DNA from: Streptomyces griseosporeus
GTDB lineage: Bacteria > Actinomycetota > Actinomycetes > Streptomycetales > Streptomycetaceae
Reading direction: 5' to 3'
DNA: 64,000 bases
NCBI RefSeq assembly: GCF_014656055.1
Contig: NZ_BNBR01000009.1
Coordinates: forward strand, 229,481-293,480
In this document: positions 40,811-51,367 of the stretch, piece by piece
Numbering within the stretch: position 1 is the stretch's first letter
Layout of the letters: each line of letters starts with the position of its first letter
Program-made: the position numbers and the translations under genes
Notes under the pieces: generated by a model
Databases searched by the model: none
Told to the model about the DNA's origin: nothing
The model's input: only the letters and a program-made list of their open reading frames with translations

Positions 40811-41164
40811 GCCCCCGATCCTGCCACGGCCCACTGACAGTCGAGCCCCACCGCCGGTCGCGGAGCGAGGGGAGGCGCCGGCACGGGAGGAGGGGGGAGC
40901 GGGCACGGAGGAGGGGGGAGCGGGCACGGAGGAGGGAGGCGCGGGCACGGAGGAGGGAGGAGCGGCACGGGAGGAGGGGAAGTGCGGGCACGGAGGAGGG
41001 GAGGTGCGGGCCGGGGGAAGGGACCCGCGGGCCCCGCCGCCGGAACCTGCGGGGACGCGCGCCCCTCACCGCCGCCGGCCGCGGAGGCCCGGGGCTGATG
41101 GCTGTCAGTGCCGCGTGCGAGGATCGGAGACGTACCTCACAGATGCGGACGAAGGAGTGCTGCG
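40811..41164. other. 354-bp divergent spacer between polA and the FdhF-like gene
   Basis: No gene is supported. The centre is filled by a six-copy ~21-bp array (40880-41010). The 3' side has AAGGAG eight bases before the ATG at 41165. No clear -35/-10 pair was found for either gene. Confidence 0.6.
40880..41010. repeat. Six-copy ~21-bp GGCACGGAGGAGG tandem array
   Basis: Units start at 40880, 40902, 40923, 40944, 40964 and 40987 (spacing 20-23 bp). Each has the core GGCACGG(G)AGGAGGG followed by a G-rich variable end. The plus strand is almost free of pyrimidine runs and could form G-rich secondary structure; the minus strand reads as Pro/Ser-rich repeats in phase with polA, but upstream of its likely start. 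Confidence 0.85.
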
Positions 41165-43444
<2,280 letters not shown>

Positions 43445-43543
43445 GCGTTTGCTTATGTCACCCGCCGGCCCCTGTGCCCGCGGGACGACCGACTGACCGA
43501 CAGATCGAAAGATCGACGGATTCGACGAACGGAGCCGGGCCCC

Positions 43544-44032
43544 ATGGGCGAGCAGCAGCACGTGAAGTTCCCGCAAGAGGTCATCGACGAGTACGCCGCC
43601 CTGGGCATCGACCTGCAGGCCCTGTTCTCCGCGGGCCACCTCGGCACGCGCATGGGCGTGCAGATCCTGGAGGCCTCGCCGGACCGCGTCGTCGGCACCA
43701 TGCCGGTCGAGGGCAACACCCAGCCCTACGGCCTGCTGCACGGCGGGGCCTCCGCCGTGCTGGCCGAGACCCTCGGCTCGGTCGGCTCCATGCTGCACGG
43801 CGGCAGCACCAAGATCGCCGTGGGTGTCGACCTGAACTGCACCCATCACCGCGGGGTCCGCTCCGGCCTGGTCACCGGCGTCGCCACGCCGGTGCACCGG
43901 GGACGGTCCACGGCGACGTACGAGATCGTCATCAGCGACGAGCAGGACCGCCGCGTGTGCACGGCCCGCCTGACCTGCCTGCTGCGGGACGTCAACCCCG
44001 GCGACGCGGCGCAGGCCGGCGCCTCCGGCTGA
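43544..44032 (+). CDS. PaaI-type hotdog thioesterase
   Basis: A 162-aa hotdog-fold protein with the PaaI thioesterase signature QPYGLLHGGASAVLAETLGSVGS, where Asn/Gln-x-x-G-x-x-HGG-x5-E is typical. DLNCTHHRGVRSGLVTG and RSTATYEIVISDEQDR complete the core. It should hydrolyse an acyl- or aryl-CoA ester in the cytoplasm. ATG 43544 has ACGGAG upstream. It follows the FdhF-like gene in the same direction with a 99-bp gap. Confidence 0.9.
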   Translation: MGEQQHVKFPQEVIDEYAALGIDLQALFSAGHLGTRMGVQILEASPDRVVGTMPVEGNTQPYGLLHGGASAVLAETLGSVGSMLHGGSTKIAVGVDLNCTHHRGVRSGLVTGVATPVHRGRSTATYEIVISDEQDRRVCTARLTCLLRDVNPGDAAQAGASG

Positions 44033-44065
44033 CCGCACCGCACCTCCGCCCTCGCGGCGCGCGCC

Positions 44066-44190
44066 GAGCGGATCCCGCCCCGGCGCGCGCCGAACGGGCC
44101 CGGGCGACCTCCCGCGCGCCGAACGGCCCCGGCCGACCTCGCGTGCACTGAACGGCCCCAGGCCGACTCCATCGCCGAACGTGCCCGGCC
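44066..44190. repeat. Decayed 27-30-bp direct repeats containing GCCGAACGG
   Basis: The core (G)CCGAACGG(C/G)CCC with a following CCGACCTC occurs at about 44089, 44118, 44147 (CACTGAACGGCCCC) and 44174 (GCCGAACGTGCCC), with a weaker copy near 44063. Spacing is about 29, 29 and 27 bp. The array fills most of the 332-bp gene-free stretch after the thioesterase; nothing else is seen there. The short CAGGGC triplication at 44347-44364 follows. Confidence 0.6.
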
Positions 44191-44364
44191 GCCCCGGGGC
44201 GCACCCGACGCCGCCGGACGCCAACTGCCCTTCCCCGTCCCGCCCGTTGTGCGCTCGCCCCTGCCGCCGTAGCGTCGGGACATGGGATGGGCAGCAGCCC
44301 CGCAGCCCTCAGCCTCGCCGCAACCGGCCTCGCCCGGCGCGGAGCCAGGGCCAGGGCCAGGGCC

Positions 44365-44982
44365 ATGAGCGGGATCGGCCCGGTCGAGCCGGGCGACGGC
44401 ACCCTCGCCCCGGAGAGCCGCCGTCCCGACGGCATCTTGCGCCGCCCGCACCCCACACACCTCCTCCCCCACTCTCGCCCCCTCCGCCTCACCCTCGCCG
44501 CCCTCCTGCTCCTCGCCGGCGCCGGTTACCTCTACGCCACGCGGCCCCGGCCACCGGCGCCCCCTCCGGTGCCGTATCCCATCCAGGTCGTCGCCCTGAC
44601 CTACCCCGCCGACCAGCCCGCCCCGCGCCCGGCCGGCAGCCACGCGTTCCGGTTCTCCGTGCTGGTGAGCGTGCGGTCCGGGCCGCCGGTCAGCGTGACC
44701 CGGGTGTCCCAGCCCTACGCGGGCCTGACGGTGACGGCGAGCCCGGCTCCCCCTTTCCGGACAAGGGCAGGTTCCCCCCGCAAGATCACCATCACCATGC
44801 ATGTCACGGAATGCGGAAAAGTACCGAGGAACGCCGGATTCCCTTTCCTGGACGTAACCCTGCGTAATCCGCAAGCAATACAGGATCACAGTTTCATCCT
44901 GGGCGAGCGCTATGCGCGCGACCTCTCGGAAGCCCTACAAGTCGCCTGCAGCAACGAAAGTGGTCATCACCAAAACCGCTGA
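44365..44982 (+). CDS. Membrane-anchored hypothetical protein
   Basis: About 205 aa. After a 40-residue cytoplasmic N-terminus comes one hydrophobic helix (LTLAALLLLAGAGYLYA, residues ~45-62). An extracytoplasmic domain follows, with beta-like stretches such as HAFRFSVLVSVRSGPPVSVTRVSQPYAGLTV, and a Cys pair (CGKVP; VACSNES). I chose ATG 44365 (MSGIGPVEPGDG); ATG 44287 is an alternative that would read through a CAGGGC repeat. No family is recognised. The last ~200 bp are less G+C-rich than the rest, suggesting drift or an edge of acquired DNA. Confidence 0.6.
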   Translation: MSGIGPVEPGDGTLAPESRRPDGILRRPHPTHLLPHSRPLRLTLAALLLLAGAGYLYATRPRPPAPPPVPYPIQVVALTYPADQPAPRPAGSHAFRFSVLVSVRSGPPVSVTRVSQPYAGLTVTASPAPPFRTRAGSPRKITITMHVTECGKVPRNAGFPFLDVTLRNPQAIQDHSFILGERYARDLSEALQVACSNESGHHQNR

Positions 44983-45249
44983 GACACCTGAACGCACCTG
45001 CCGCGAGTCCTGCAGGTTCTCACTATGCGGACCGGGCGAATCGGCCTGAATTCCGCTGTACCCCCCACGCTGTACCGCTCTGCATTACCTCGTGTCATAA
45101 CAAGAGCGTCACAGCCTTGGTCAGACCCTCCTCCACGTTCTTCCTCGCGCTTAGAGTCACGCCCAGTCACCGCTCCATCGGGAGTTCGGTACCGGCGCGG
45201 CTCCCGCCGCCCCTGCAGAGGGCGGCCGAGCCTGCGGAAAGGACTGATT

Positions 45250-46488
45250 GTGCGACAGCGTTCCATGGTGATTCTTACCTCCGTTCTCACGACCGGAGCT
45301 CTGACTCTCACCGCCTGCGGCTCCCGAGACGACAACGGCGGTGGTTCGAGCGACGGCGGTAACACCACCACACTGACGATCGGCGTCGACGCCCCTCTGT
45401 CCGGCGAGAACTCCACCACCGGTCTCGGCATCCAGTACGGCGCTCAGATCGCCGTCGACGACGCCAACAAGAACAACCTCGTGCCGGGCGTGAAATTCAA
45501 GCTCAAGGCCCTGGACGACAAGGCCCAGCCCGCCACCGGACAGTCCAACGCCACGGCCCTGACCGGCGACAAGAGCGTCGTCGGCGTCGTCGGCCCGCTG
45601 AACTCCGGCGTCGCTCAGACCATGCAGCAGGTGTTCGCCTCGGCCAACATGGTCCAGATCTCCCCCTCGAACACCAACCCGGAGCTGACCCAGGGCAAGA
45701 ACTGGCAGACGGACAAGAAGCGGCCGTACAAGACGTACTTCCGCACCGCCACGACCGACGAACTGCAGGGCAGCTTCGCCGCCGGCTACGCCTTCAACGA
45801 CCTCAAGAAGAAGAAGGCCTTCGTCGTCGACGACAAGCAGACCTACGGCGCGGGTCTGGCCAAGATCTTCGCCGAACAGTTCAAGAAGCTGGGCGGCACG
45901 GTCGTCCAGACCGACCACATCAACACCGGCGACAAGGACTTCGGCTCCCTCGTCACCAAGATCAAGAACTCCGGCGCCGACATCCTCTACTACGGCGGTC
46001 AGTACGACGAGTCGTCGCTGATCACGAAGCAGCTCAAGGGCGCCGGCGTCAAGATCCCGCTGTTCGGCGGTGACGGCATGTTCGCCAGCACCTACATCGA
46101 GACGGCCGGCGCGGCCTCCGAGGGCGACCTCGCCACCGCGATCGGTGTCCCCGCCGACACCCTGCCCGCGGCCAAGAACTTCATCGCCACCTACAAGGCC
46201 AAGGGCTACAAGGGCGACTACGGCGCCTACGGCGCGTACTCCTACGACGCCGCCAGCGCCATCATCCGCGCTGTGAAGGCCGTCAAGGACGCCAACGGCG
46301 GCAAGCTGCCGACCGACAACAACGACCTGCGCTCGAAGGTCGTCGACGAGGTCCAGAAGTCCAACTTCGACGGCCTCACCGGCAAGGTCTCCTTCGACGA
46401 GTACGGCGACACGACCAACAAGCAGCTCACCGTGTACGCGGTCGAGAAGGGCAAGTGGAAGGCCGCCAAGACCGGCACCGCCGACTGA
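45250..46488 (+). CDS. livJ: Branched-chain amino acid ABC transporter, substrate-binding lipoprotein
   Basis: A 412-aa type I periplasmic-binding-type protein. The lipoprotein signal MVILTSVLTTGALTLTAC ends at Cys23. The mature protein begins with a Gly/Ser linker and then TIGVDAPLSGENSTTGLGIQYGAQIAVDDANK. Further hallmarks are VVGVVGPLNSGVAQTMQQVF, DILYYGGQYDESSLITKQLKGAGVKIPLFGGDGMF. GTG 45250 has AAAGGA upstream. It starts a five-gene operon. Amino-acid specificity (Leu, Ile, Val or others) cannot be read from sequence. Confidence 0.93.
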   Translation: MRQRSMVILTSVLTTGALTLTACGSRDDNGGGSSDGGNTTTLTIGVDAPLSGENSTTGLGIQYGAQIAVDDANKNNLVPGVKFKLKALDDKAQPATGQSNATALTGDKSVVGVVGPLNSGVAQTMQQVFASANMVQISPSNTNPELTQGKNWQTDKKRPYKTYFRTATTDELQGSFAAGYAFNDLKKKKAFVVDDKQTYGAGLAKIFAEQFKKLGGTVVQTDHINTGDKDFGSLVTKIKNSGADILYYGGQYDESSLITKQLKGAGVKIPLFGGDGMFASTYIETAGAASEGDLATAIGVPADTLPAAKNFIATYKAKGYKGDYGAYGAYSYDAASAIIRAVKAVKDANGGKLPTDNNDLRSKVVDEVQKSNFDGLTGKVSFDEYGDTTNKQLTVYAVEKGKWKAAKTGTAD

Positions 46489-46615
46489 CCGACCCCGCAC
46501 CACCGCTCACGGGCCGCGCGGCAGGAGGACCCCGACCGCGCGGCCCGTTTCCACACCCGGACAGACCAGCACCCACAGTGCACACCCCAACCAATAGCGA
46601 CATGGAGGCCACGCG

Positions 46616-47545
46616 GTGAACACCCTGCCGCAGCAGCTGGCCAACGGGCTGCTCCTAGGCTCGATGTACGGGCTGATCGCCATCGGCTACACGATGGTGT
46701 ACGGCATCGTCCAGCTCATCAACTTCGCGCACGGCGAGATCTTCATGACCGGAGCGTTCGGCGCCCTCACGGTCTACTTCTACATACTTCCCGACGGCAC
46801 CCCCATGGCAGCCGCAGTCCCGCTGATGCTGCTGGGCGGCGCCATCGTCGCCGTTCTCATCGCGGTCGGAGCCGAACGCTTCGCCTACCGGCCGCTGCGC
46901 GGAGCACCCCGCCTGGCACCGCTCATCACCGCCATCGGCCTCTCCCTGGCCCTGCAGGAAGTCGTCCGCAACTTCTACCCCGAGGCGGACAAGGCGCGCG
47001 CCTTCCCCGGCCTCGACACCACCCACGACATCGGCTCCGTCACCATCAAGGACGCCGACATCTTCCTCATCTGCGCCGCCGTCATCTGCATGGCCGCCCT
47101 CGCGATCTTCGTCCGCAAGAGCCGCACCGGCCGCGCCATGCAGGCCACCGCGCAGGACCCGGACACCGCCCAGCTCATGGGCATCGACACCAACCGCATC
47201 ATCGTCATCGCGTTCGCCATCGGCGGCCTCTTCGCCGCCGTCGCGGCCCTCGCCTACGGCATGAAGTACGGCAACGTCGACTACCGCATGGGCTTCCTGA
47301 TGGGCCTGAAGGCCTTCACAGCGGCCGTCCTCGGCGGTATCGGCAACATCTACGGCGCCATGCTCGGCGGCGTCGTCCTCGGCATCGCCGAGACCCTCGC
47401 CTCCGCCTACATCGACGACATCCCCGGCATGCACCTCTTCGGCGGCGGCTCCTGGAAGGACGTCTGGGCCTTCTGCCTGCTCATCATCGTGCTGCTCGTC
47501 AGGCCACAGGGCCTGCTCGGCGAACGCGTCGCGGACAGGGCGTGA
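46616..47545 (+). CDS. livH: Branched-chain amino acid ABC permease LivH
   Basis: A 309-aa membrane protein with about eight hydrophobic helices. Family markers are LLGSMYGLIAIGYTMVYGIVQLINFAHGEIFMTGAF and the cytoplasmic loop GRAMQATAQDPDTAQLMGIDTNRIIVIAFAIGG in outline, and AFTAAVLGGIGNIYGAMLGG near the end. It pairs with LivM to form the channel. GTG 46616 follows GGAGGCC. It overlaps or abuts livM. Confidence 0.93.
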   Translation: MNTLPQQLANGLLLGSMYGLIAIGYTMVYGIVQLINFAHGEIFMTGAFGALTVYFYILPDGTPMAAAVPLMLLGGAIVAVLIAVGAERFAYRPLRGAPRLAPLITAIGLSLALQEVVRNFYPEADKARAFPGLDTTHDIGSVTIKDADIFLICAAVICMAALAIFVRKSRTGRAMQATAQDPDTAQLMGIDTNRIIVIAFAIGGLFAAVAALAYGMKYGNVDYRMGFLMGLKAFTAAVLGGIGNIYGAMLGGVVLGIAETLASAYIDDIPGMHLFGGGSWKDVWAFCLLIIVLLVRPQGLLGERVADRA

Positions 47546-47550
47546 TCCAC

Positions 47551-49347
47551 ATGACCGAGACCAAGACCACACCCGAGACCCCGGCCGCCGCCCCCGCGCG
47601 CGGACTGCTGCCGCTGCCCCTCGCGGCCGCCCGCGCCCTGCTGCTCGCCGGCGGCATCGCCACCGCGGCCTCGGCCTTCCTGGCCTGGACGTGGACCTCC
47701 GAGTTCCCCGGCGACCTCACCATCAGCGGCTACCCCGGTGGCCTGCAGTGGCTGACCTTCGTCGCCGGTGTCCTCACCGCGCTGTACGCCCTGGCCGGGT
47801 ACGGCGTGCGCGGGCTGCGCTGGCTGCTGCCCGCCGGCAACAACGCGCCGCAGGTCCTCACCGCGCTCGGCGGCTTCGCCGTCACCTGGTTCACCGTCAT
47901 CGCGATCTGCGCGGAACTGGGCGGCGTCGTCAACCTGGAACCGGGCGGCTGGATCGCCGCCGTGGCCTCCCTCGTGCCGCTCCTCGGCGCCCTCGCCCTC
48001 CCCCAGGAGCGCACCGGCGGCACCAAGAGCGACCTGAAGGCCTACGTCGCCAAGGCCGAGCACATCCCGGCCCCCGCGCCCCTCGCCCCCTGGCTCGAAC
48101 GCGCCGTCATCACCGTCGTGACCGCCGTCGGCCTCGGCGTCTTCACCTACGGCATCGACACCGAGTACGGCGAGCTGTTCGTCGGCTACCTCATCGTCGT
48201 CGCGTTCGCCATGTGGGCACTGCACACCGCCGGAATCCTCGACCGCTTCTCGCGGATCGTCGCCCGCAACCGCAGCTTCACGCTGGCCATGGGCTTCCTC
48301 GCCGCGATCGCGTTCCCCTTCACGCAGAGCGACGACCACTACGCCAACATCGGCGTCAACATCCTCATCTTCGGCACCGTCGCCCTCGGCCTGAACATCG
48401 TCGTCGGCCTCGCCGGCCTCCTCGACCTCGGTTACGTCGCCTTCCTCGGCGTCGGCGCCTACACCGCCGCCCTCGTGTCCGGGTCCGAGTTCTCCCGCTT
48501 CTCCGGCGTCCAGTTCCCCTTCTGGGCCGCCGCCCTGGCCGGCGCCGCCGCCTCCCTCGTCTTCGGCGTCCTCATCGGCGCCCCGACGCTCCGGCTGCGC
48601 GGCGACTACCTGGCCATCGTCACCCTGGGCTTCGGAGAGATCTTCCGGATCGCCGTCAACAACATGGACGGCGCCTCCGGCCCGGACATCACCAACGGCC
48701 CCAACGGCATCGCCGCCATCCCCGACCTGAGCCTCTTCGGCTTCAACCTCGGCGAGGCGCACGACGTCGGCGGCCTCACCCTCGGCCGGTTCGCCAACTA
48801 CTACCTGCTGATGGTCCTGATCATGGCCATCGTGGTCCTCGTCTACACCCGCGCCGCGGACTCCCGCATCGGCCGCTCCTGGATCGCCATCCGCGAGGAC
48901 GAGACCGCCGCCACCGCCATGGGCATCAACGGCTTCCGCGTGAAGCTCATCGCCTTCGCCCTCGGCGCCTCCCTCGCCGGCCTCGCCGGCACCGTCAGCG
49001 CCCACGTCACCTACAGCGTCGTACCGACGCCGTACCAGTTCGCCGGCTCCACCCCGCCCAACTCCGCGTTCCTGCTCGCCGCGGTCGTCCTCGGCGGCAT
49101 GGGCACGGTCGCGGGCCCCCTGCTCGGCGCGGCACTGCTCTACCTGATCCCGGAGAAGCTCGTCTTCCTCCAGGACAAGTCGCTCCTCGCCTTCGGCATC
49201 GCGCTCATCCTGCTGATGCGCTTCCGCCCCGAGGGCATCGTGGCCAACCGCCGCCGCCAGCTGGAGTTCCACGAGACCGGCCAACTCGACGTACCAGAAA
49301 CCACGACGCTGACCGACGAACCGGCCGTCACCAAGGCGGGGGCGTAA
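47551..49347 (+). CDS. livM: Branched-chain amino acid ABC permease LivM, enlarged N-terminus
   Basis: About 598 aa. The C-terminal ~380 residues are a normal LivM: LNIVVGLAGLLDLGYVAFLGVGAYTAAL, the loop LRGDYLAIVTLGFGEIFRI, SWIAIREDETAATAMGINGFRVKLIAF and the end GTVAGPLLGAALLYLIPEKL. The first ~210 residues add several membrane helices (e.g. AARALLLAGGIATAASAFLAW; LTALGGFAVTWFTVIAICAEL) and a soluble loop, making it longer than the usual 350-420 aa. ATG 47551 is favoured; GTG 47542 overlaps the livH stop. Confidence 0.92.
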   Translation: MTETKTTPETPAAAPARGLLPLPLAAARALLLAGGIATAASAFLAWTWTSEFPGDLTISGYPGGLQWLTFVAGVLTALYALAGYGVRGLRWLLPAGNNAPQVLTALGGFAVTWFTVIAICAELGGVVNLEPGGWIAAVASLVPLLGALALPQERTGGTKSDLKAYVAKAEHIPAPAPLAPWLERAVITVVTAVGLGVFTYGIDTEYGELFVGYLIVVAFAMWALHTAGILDRFSRIVARNRSFTLAMGFLAAIAFPFTQSDDHYANIGVNILIFGTVALGLNIVVGLAGLLDLGYVAFLGVGAYTAALVSGSEFSRFSGVQFPFWAAALAGAAASLVFGVLIGAPTLRLRGDYLAIVTLGFGEIFRIAVNNMDGASGPDITNGPNGIAAIPDLSLFGFNLGEAHDVGGLTLGRFANYYLLMVLIMAIVVLVYTRAADSRIGRSWIAIREDETAATAMGINGFRVKLIAFALGASLAGLAGTVSAHVTYSVVPTPYQFAGSTPPNSAFLLAAVVLGGMGTVAGPLLGAALLYLIPEKLVFLQDKSLLAFGIALILLMRFRPEGIVANRRRQLEFHETGQLDVPETTTLTDEPAVTKAGA

Positions 49348-49353
49348 CCGACC

Positions 49354-50220
49354 ATGACCACACCCGTACTCGAAGCACGCGACGTCACCATGCGCTTCGG
49401 CGGCCTGACCGCCGTCCGCTCGGTCGACTTCACCGTCAACTCCGGCGAGATCGTCGGCCTCATCGGGCCCAACGGCGCCGGCAAGACGACCTTCTTCAAC
49501 TGCCTGACCGGCCTGTACGTCCCGACCGAGGGCACCGTCTCCTACAAGGGCACGGTCCTGCCGCCCAAGCCGCACCTCGTCACCAAGGCCGGCATCGCGC
49601 GCACCTTCCAGAACATCCGCCTGTTCGCCAACATGACGGTCCTGGAGAACGTCCTCGTCGGCCGGCACACCCGCACCAAGGAAGGCCTCTGGTCCGCCCT
49701 GCTGCGCGGCCCCGGCTTCAAGAAGGCCGAGAAGGCGAGCGAGGAACGGGCGATGGAACTCCTGGAGTTCATCGGCCTCGCGGACAAGCGCGACCACCTC
49801 GCCCGCAACCTGCCCTACGGTGAGCAGCGCAAGCTGGAGATCGCCCGTGCCCTCGCCAGCGAGCCGGGCCTGCTCCTGCTGGACGAGCCCACCGCCGGCA
49901 TGAACCCGCAGGAGACCCGGGCCACCGAGGACCTCGTCTTCGCCATCCGGGACAAGGGCATCGCCGTCCTGCTCATCGAGCACGACATGCGCTTCGTCTT
50001 CAACCTCTGCGACCGCGTCGCCGTCCTCGTCCAGGGCGAGAAGCTCGTCGAGGGCACCTCCGACGTCGTCCAGGCCGACGAGCGTGTCGTCGCCGCCTAC
50101 CTGGGCGAGCCCTTCCAGGGCGAGCCCGGAGAGGCCGAGGCCACCGAGGTGACCGAGGCCGGGACCGGCACGTCCGGCGACGCACCCAGCACCACCAGCA
50201 CCAAGGGAGAGGCCAAGTGA
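49354..50220 (+). CDS. livG: Branched-chain amino acid ABC ATPase LivG
   Basis: A 288-aa ABC ATPase. Walker A is GPNGAGKTTFFN, the signature is LPYGEQRKLEIARAL, Walker B LLLLDEPTAGMNPQE, and the switch His is in LLIEHDMRFVF. A ~35-residue acidic, Thr/Gly-rich tail extends past the usual end. ATG 49354 lies 6 bp after livM. The stop overlaps livF (GTGA). Confidence 0.95.
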   Translation: MTTPVLEARDVTMRFGGLTAVRSVDFTVNSGEIVGLIGPNGAGKTTFFNCLTGLYVPTEGTVSYKGTVLPPKPHLVTKAGIARTFQNIRLFANMTVLENVLVGRHTRTKEGLWSALLRGPGFKKAEKASEERAMELLEFIGLADKRDHLARNLPYGEQRKLEIARALASEPGLLLLDEPTAGMNPQETRATEDLVFAIRDKGIAVLLIEHDMRFVFNLCDRVAVLVQGEKLVEGTSDVVQADERVVAAYLGEPFQGEPGEAEATEVTEAGTGTSGDAPSTTSTKGEAK

Positions 50221-50933
50221 CCGCACTCCTCGAGGTCGAAGACCTCCGGGTCTCCTACGGCAAGATCGAAGCCGTCAAGGGCATCTCCTTCAGCGTCGAG
50301 GCCGGCCAGGTCGTCACCCTCATCGGCACCAACGGCGCCGGCAAGACGACCACCCTGCGCACGCTCTCCGGTCTGCTGAAGCCCACCTCCGGGAAGATCC
50401 TTTTCGAGGGCAAGCCGCTCACCGGGGTCCCCGCGCACAAGATCGTCGCTCTGGGCCTCGCCCACTCCCCCGAGGGCCGGCACATCTTCCCCCGCCTGAC
50501 GATCTTCGAGAACCTCCAGCTCGGCGCGTTCCTCCGCAAGGACAAGGAAGGCATCGAGAAGGACATCCAGCGGGCCTACGACCTCTTCCCCATCCTGGGC
50601 GAACGCCGCAACCAGGCCGCCGGCACCCTCTCCGGCGGTGAGCAGCAGATGCTCGCCATGGGGCGCGCGCTGATGTCCCAGCCGAAGCTGCTCATGCTCG
50701 ACGAGCCCTCCATGGGTCTCTCGCCGATCATGATGCAGAAGATCATGGCCACCATCGCCGAGCTGAAGTCGCAGGGCACAACGATTCTGCTGGTCGAGCA
50801 GAACGCCCAGGCGGCCCTCTCCCTCGCCGACCGCGGCCATGTCATGGAGGTCGGCAACATCGTCCTGTCCGGCACCGGCCAGGACCTCCTCCACGACGAG
50901 TCCGTCCGCAAGGCGTACCTCGGCGAGGACTGA
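50217..50933 (+). CDS. livF: Branched-chain amino acid ABC ATPase LivF
   Basis: A 238-aa ABC ATPase: Walker A GTNGAGKTTTLR, signature LSGGEQQMLAMGRAL, Walker B LLMLDEPSMGLSP and the ending LVEQNAQAALSLADRGHVMEVG typical of LivF. GTG 50217 overlaps the livG stop by four bases. It is the last gene of the operon and is followed by a hairpin terminator. Confidence 0.95.
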   Translation: MTALLEVEDLRVSYGKIEAVKGISFSVEAGQVVTLIGTNGAGKTTTLRTLSGLLKPTSGKILFEGKPLTGVPAHKIVALGLAHSPEGRHIFPRLTIFENLQLGAFLRKDKEGIEKDIQRAYDLFPILGERRNQAAGTLSGGEQQMLAMGRALMSQPKLLMLDEPSMGLSPIMMQKIMATIAELKSQGTTILLVEQNAQAALSLADRGHVMEVGNIVLSGTGQDLLHDESVRKAYLGED

Positions 50934-50952
50934 CCCACCGCACACACACGGA

Positions 50953-50982
50953 CCGCCGCCTCCCGGCCACGGGAGGCGGCGG
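50953..50982 (+). terminator. liv operon terminator
   Basis: A 12-bp perfect stem CCGCCGCCTCCC / GGGAGGCGGCGG with a 6-nt loop begins 19 bp after the livF stop. There is no T tract. It may also serve the convergent gene that ends at 51011. Confidence 0.8.
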
Positions 50983-51010
50983 CCGTGTCGTTCCCGGGTG
51001 CGGGAGGCGG

Positions 51011-51346
51011 CTACTCCAGCTCCGCCGCCCTCCGCTTCAGCTCCTCCGCCTGCTCGTCCCAGTCCGGCCCGAAGCACAGCAGGTCCGCGGCGGCCTCCCG
51101 CAGCAGCTCAGCGTCGTCCGGACGCTGCAGACAGGCCAGCCGGTAGGCGAGATTGCGCGCCCACGGCGGCAGCGCCATCCAGTCCTCGGCGAGCACCTCC
51201 CGCAGCATCGCGACGATCTCGTCGGCGGTCGCGAACGTGACCTTCTCGACGAAATCCCTGACGGCGTCCCGGACCTGCCGGCTCTCGGCACCGGCTTCGT
51301 CGAGCACCCGGCCGAGGTCCCTGGACGCGGCAATCAGATCGGACAT
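51011..51346 (-). CDS. Candidate immunity protein for the Rhs toxin
   Basis: A 111-aa, mostly helical, acidic protein (MSDLIAASRDLGRVLDEAG; EIVAMLREVLAEDWMALPPWARNLAYRLACLQ). It lies 21 bp downstream of the Rhs gene in the same direction, the standard place for the cognate immunity gene of a polymorphic toxin. ATG 51346 has AAGGAAG upstream. I cannot name the family; the immunity role is inferred from position, size and charge. Confidence 0.65.
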   Translation of the reverse strand: MSDLIAASRDLGRVLDEAGAESRQVRDAVRDFVEKVTFATADEIVAMLREVLAEDWMALPPWARNLAYRLACLQRPDDAELLREAAADLLCFGPDWDEQAEELKRRAAELE

Positions 51347-51367
51347 GACTTCCTTCTCGAGCAGTGA

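Noticed and set aside
40811..40948. Pro/Ser-rich N-terminal extension of PolA
   Set aside because: It is produced by the 21-bp tandem repeats, and PolA homology begins shortly after GTG 40810.
44066..44190. CRISPR-like array
   Set aside because: Units are degenerate, have no constant repeat with unique spacers, and no cas genes are nearby.
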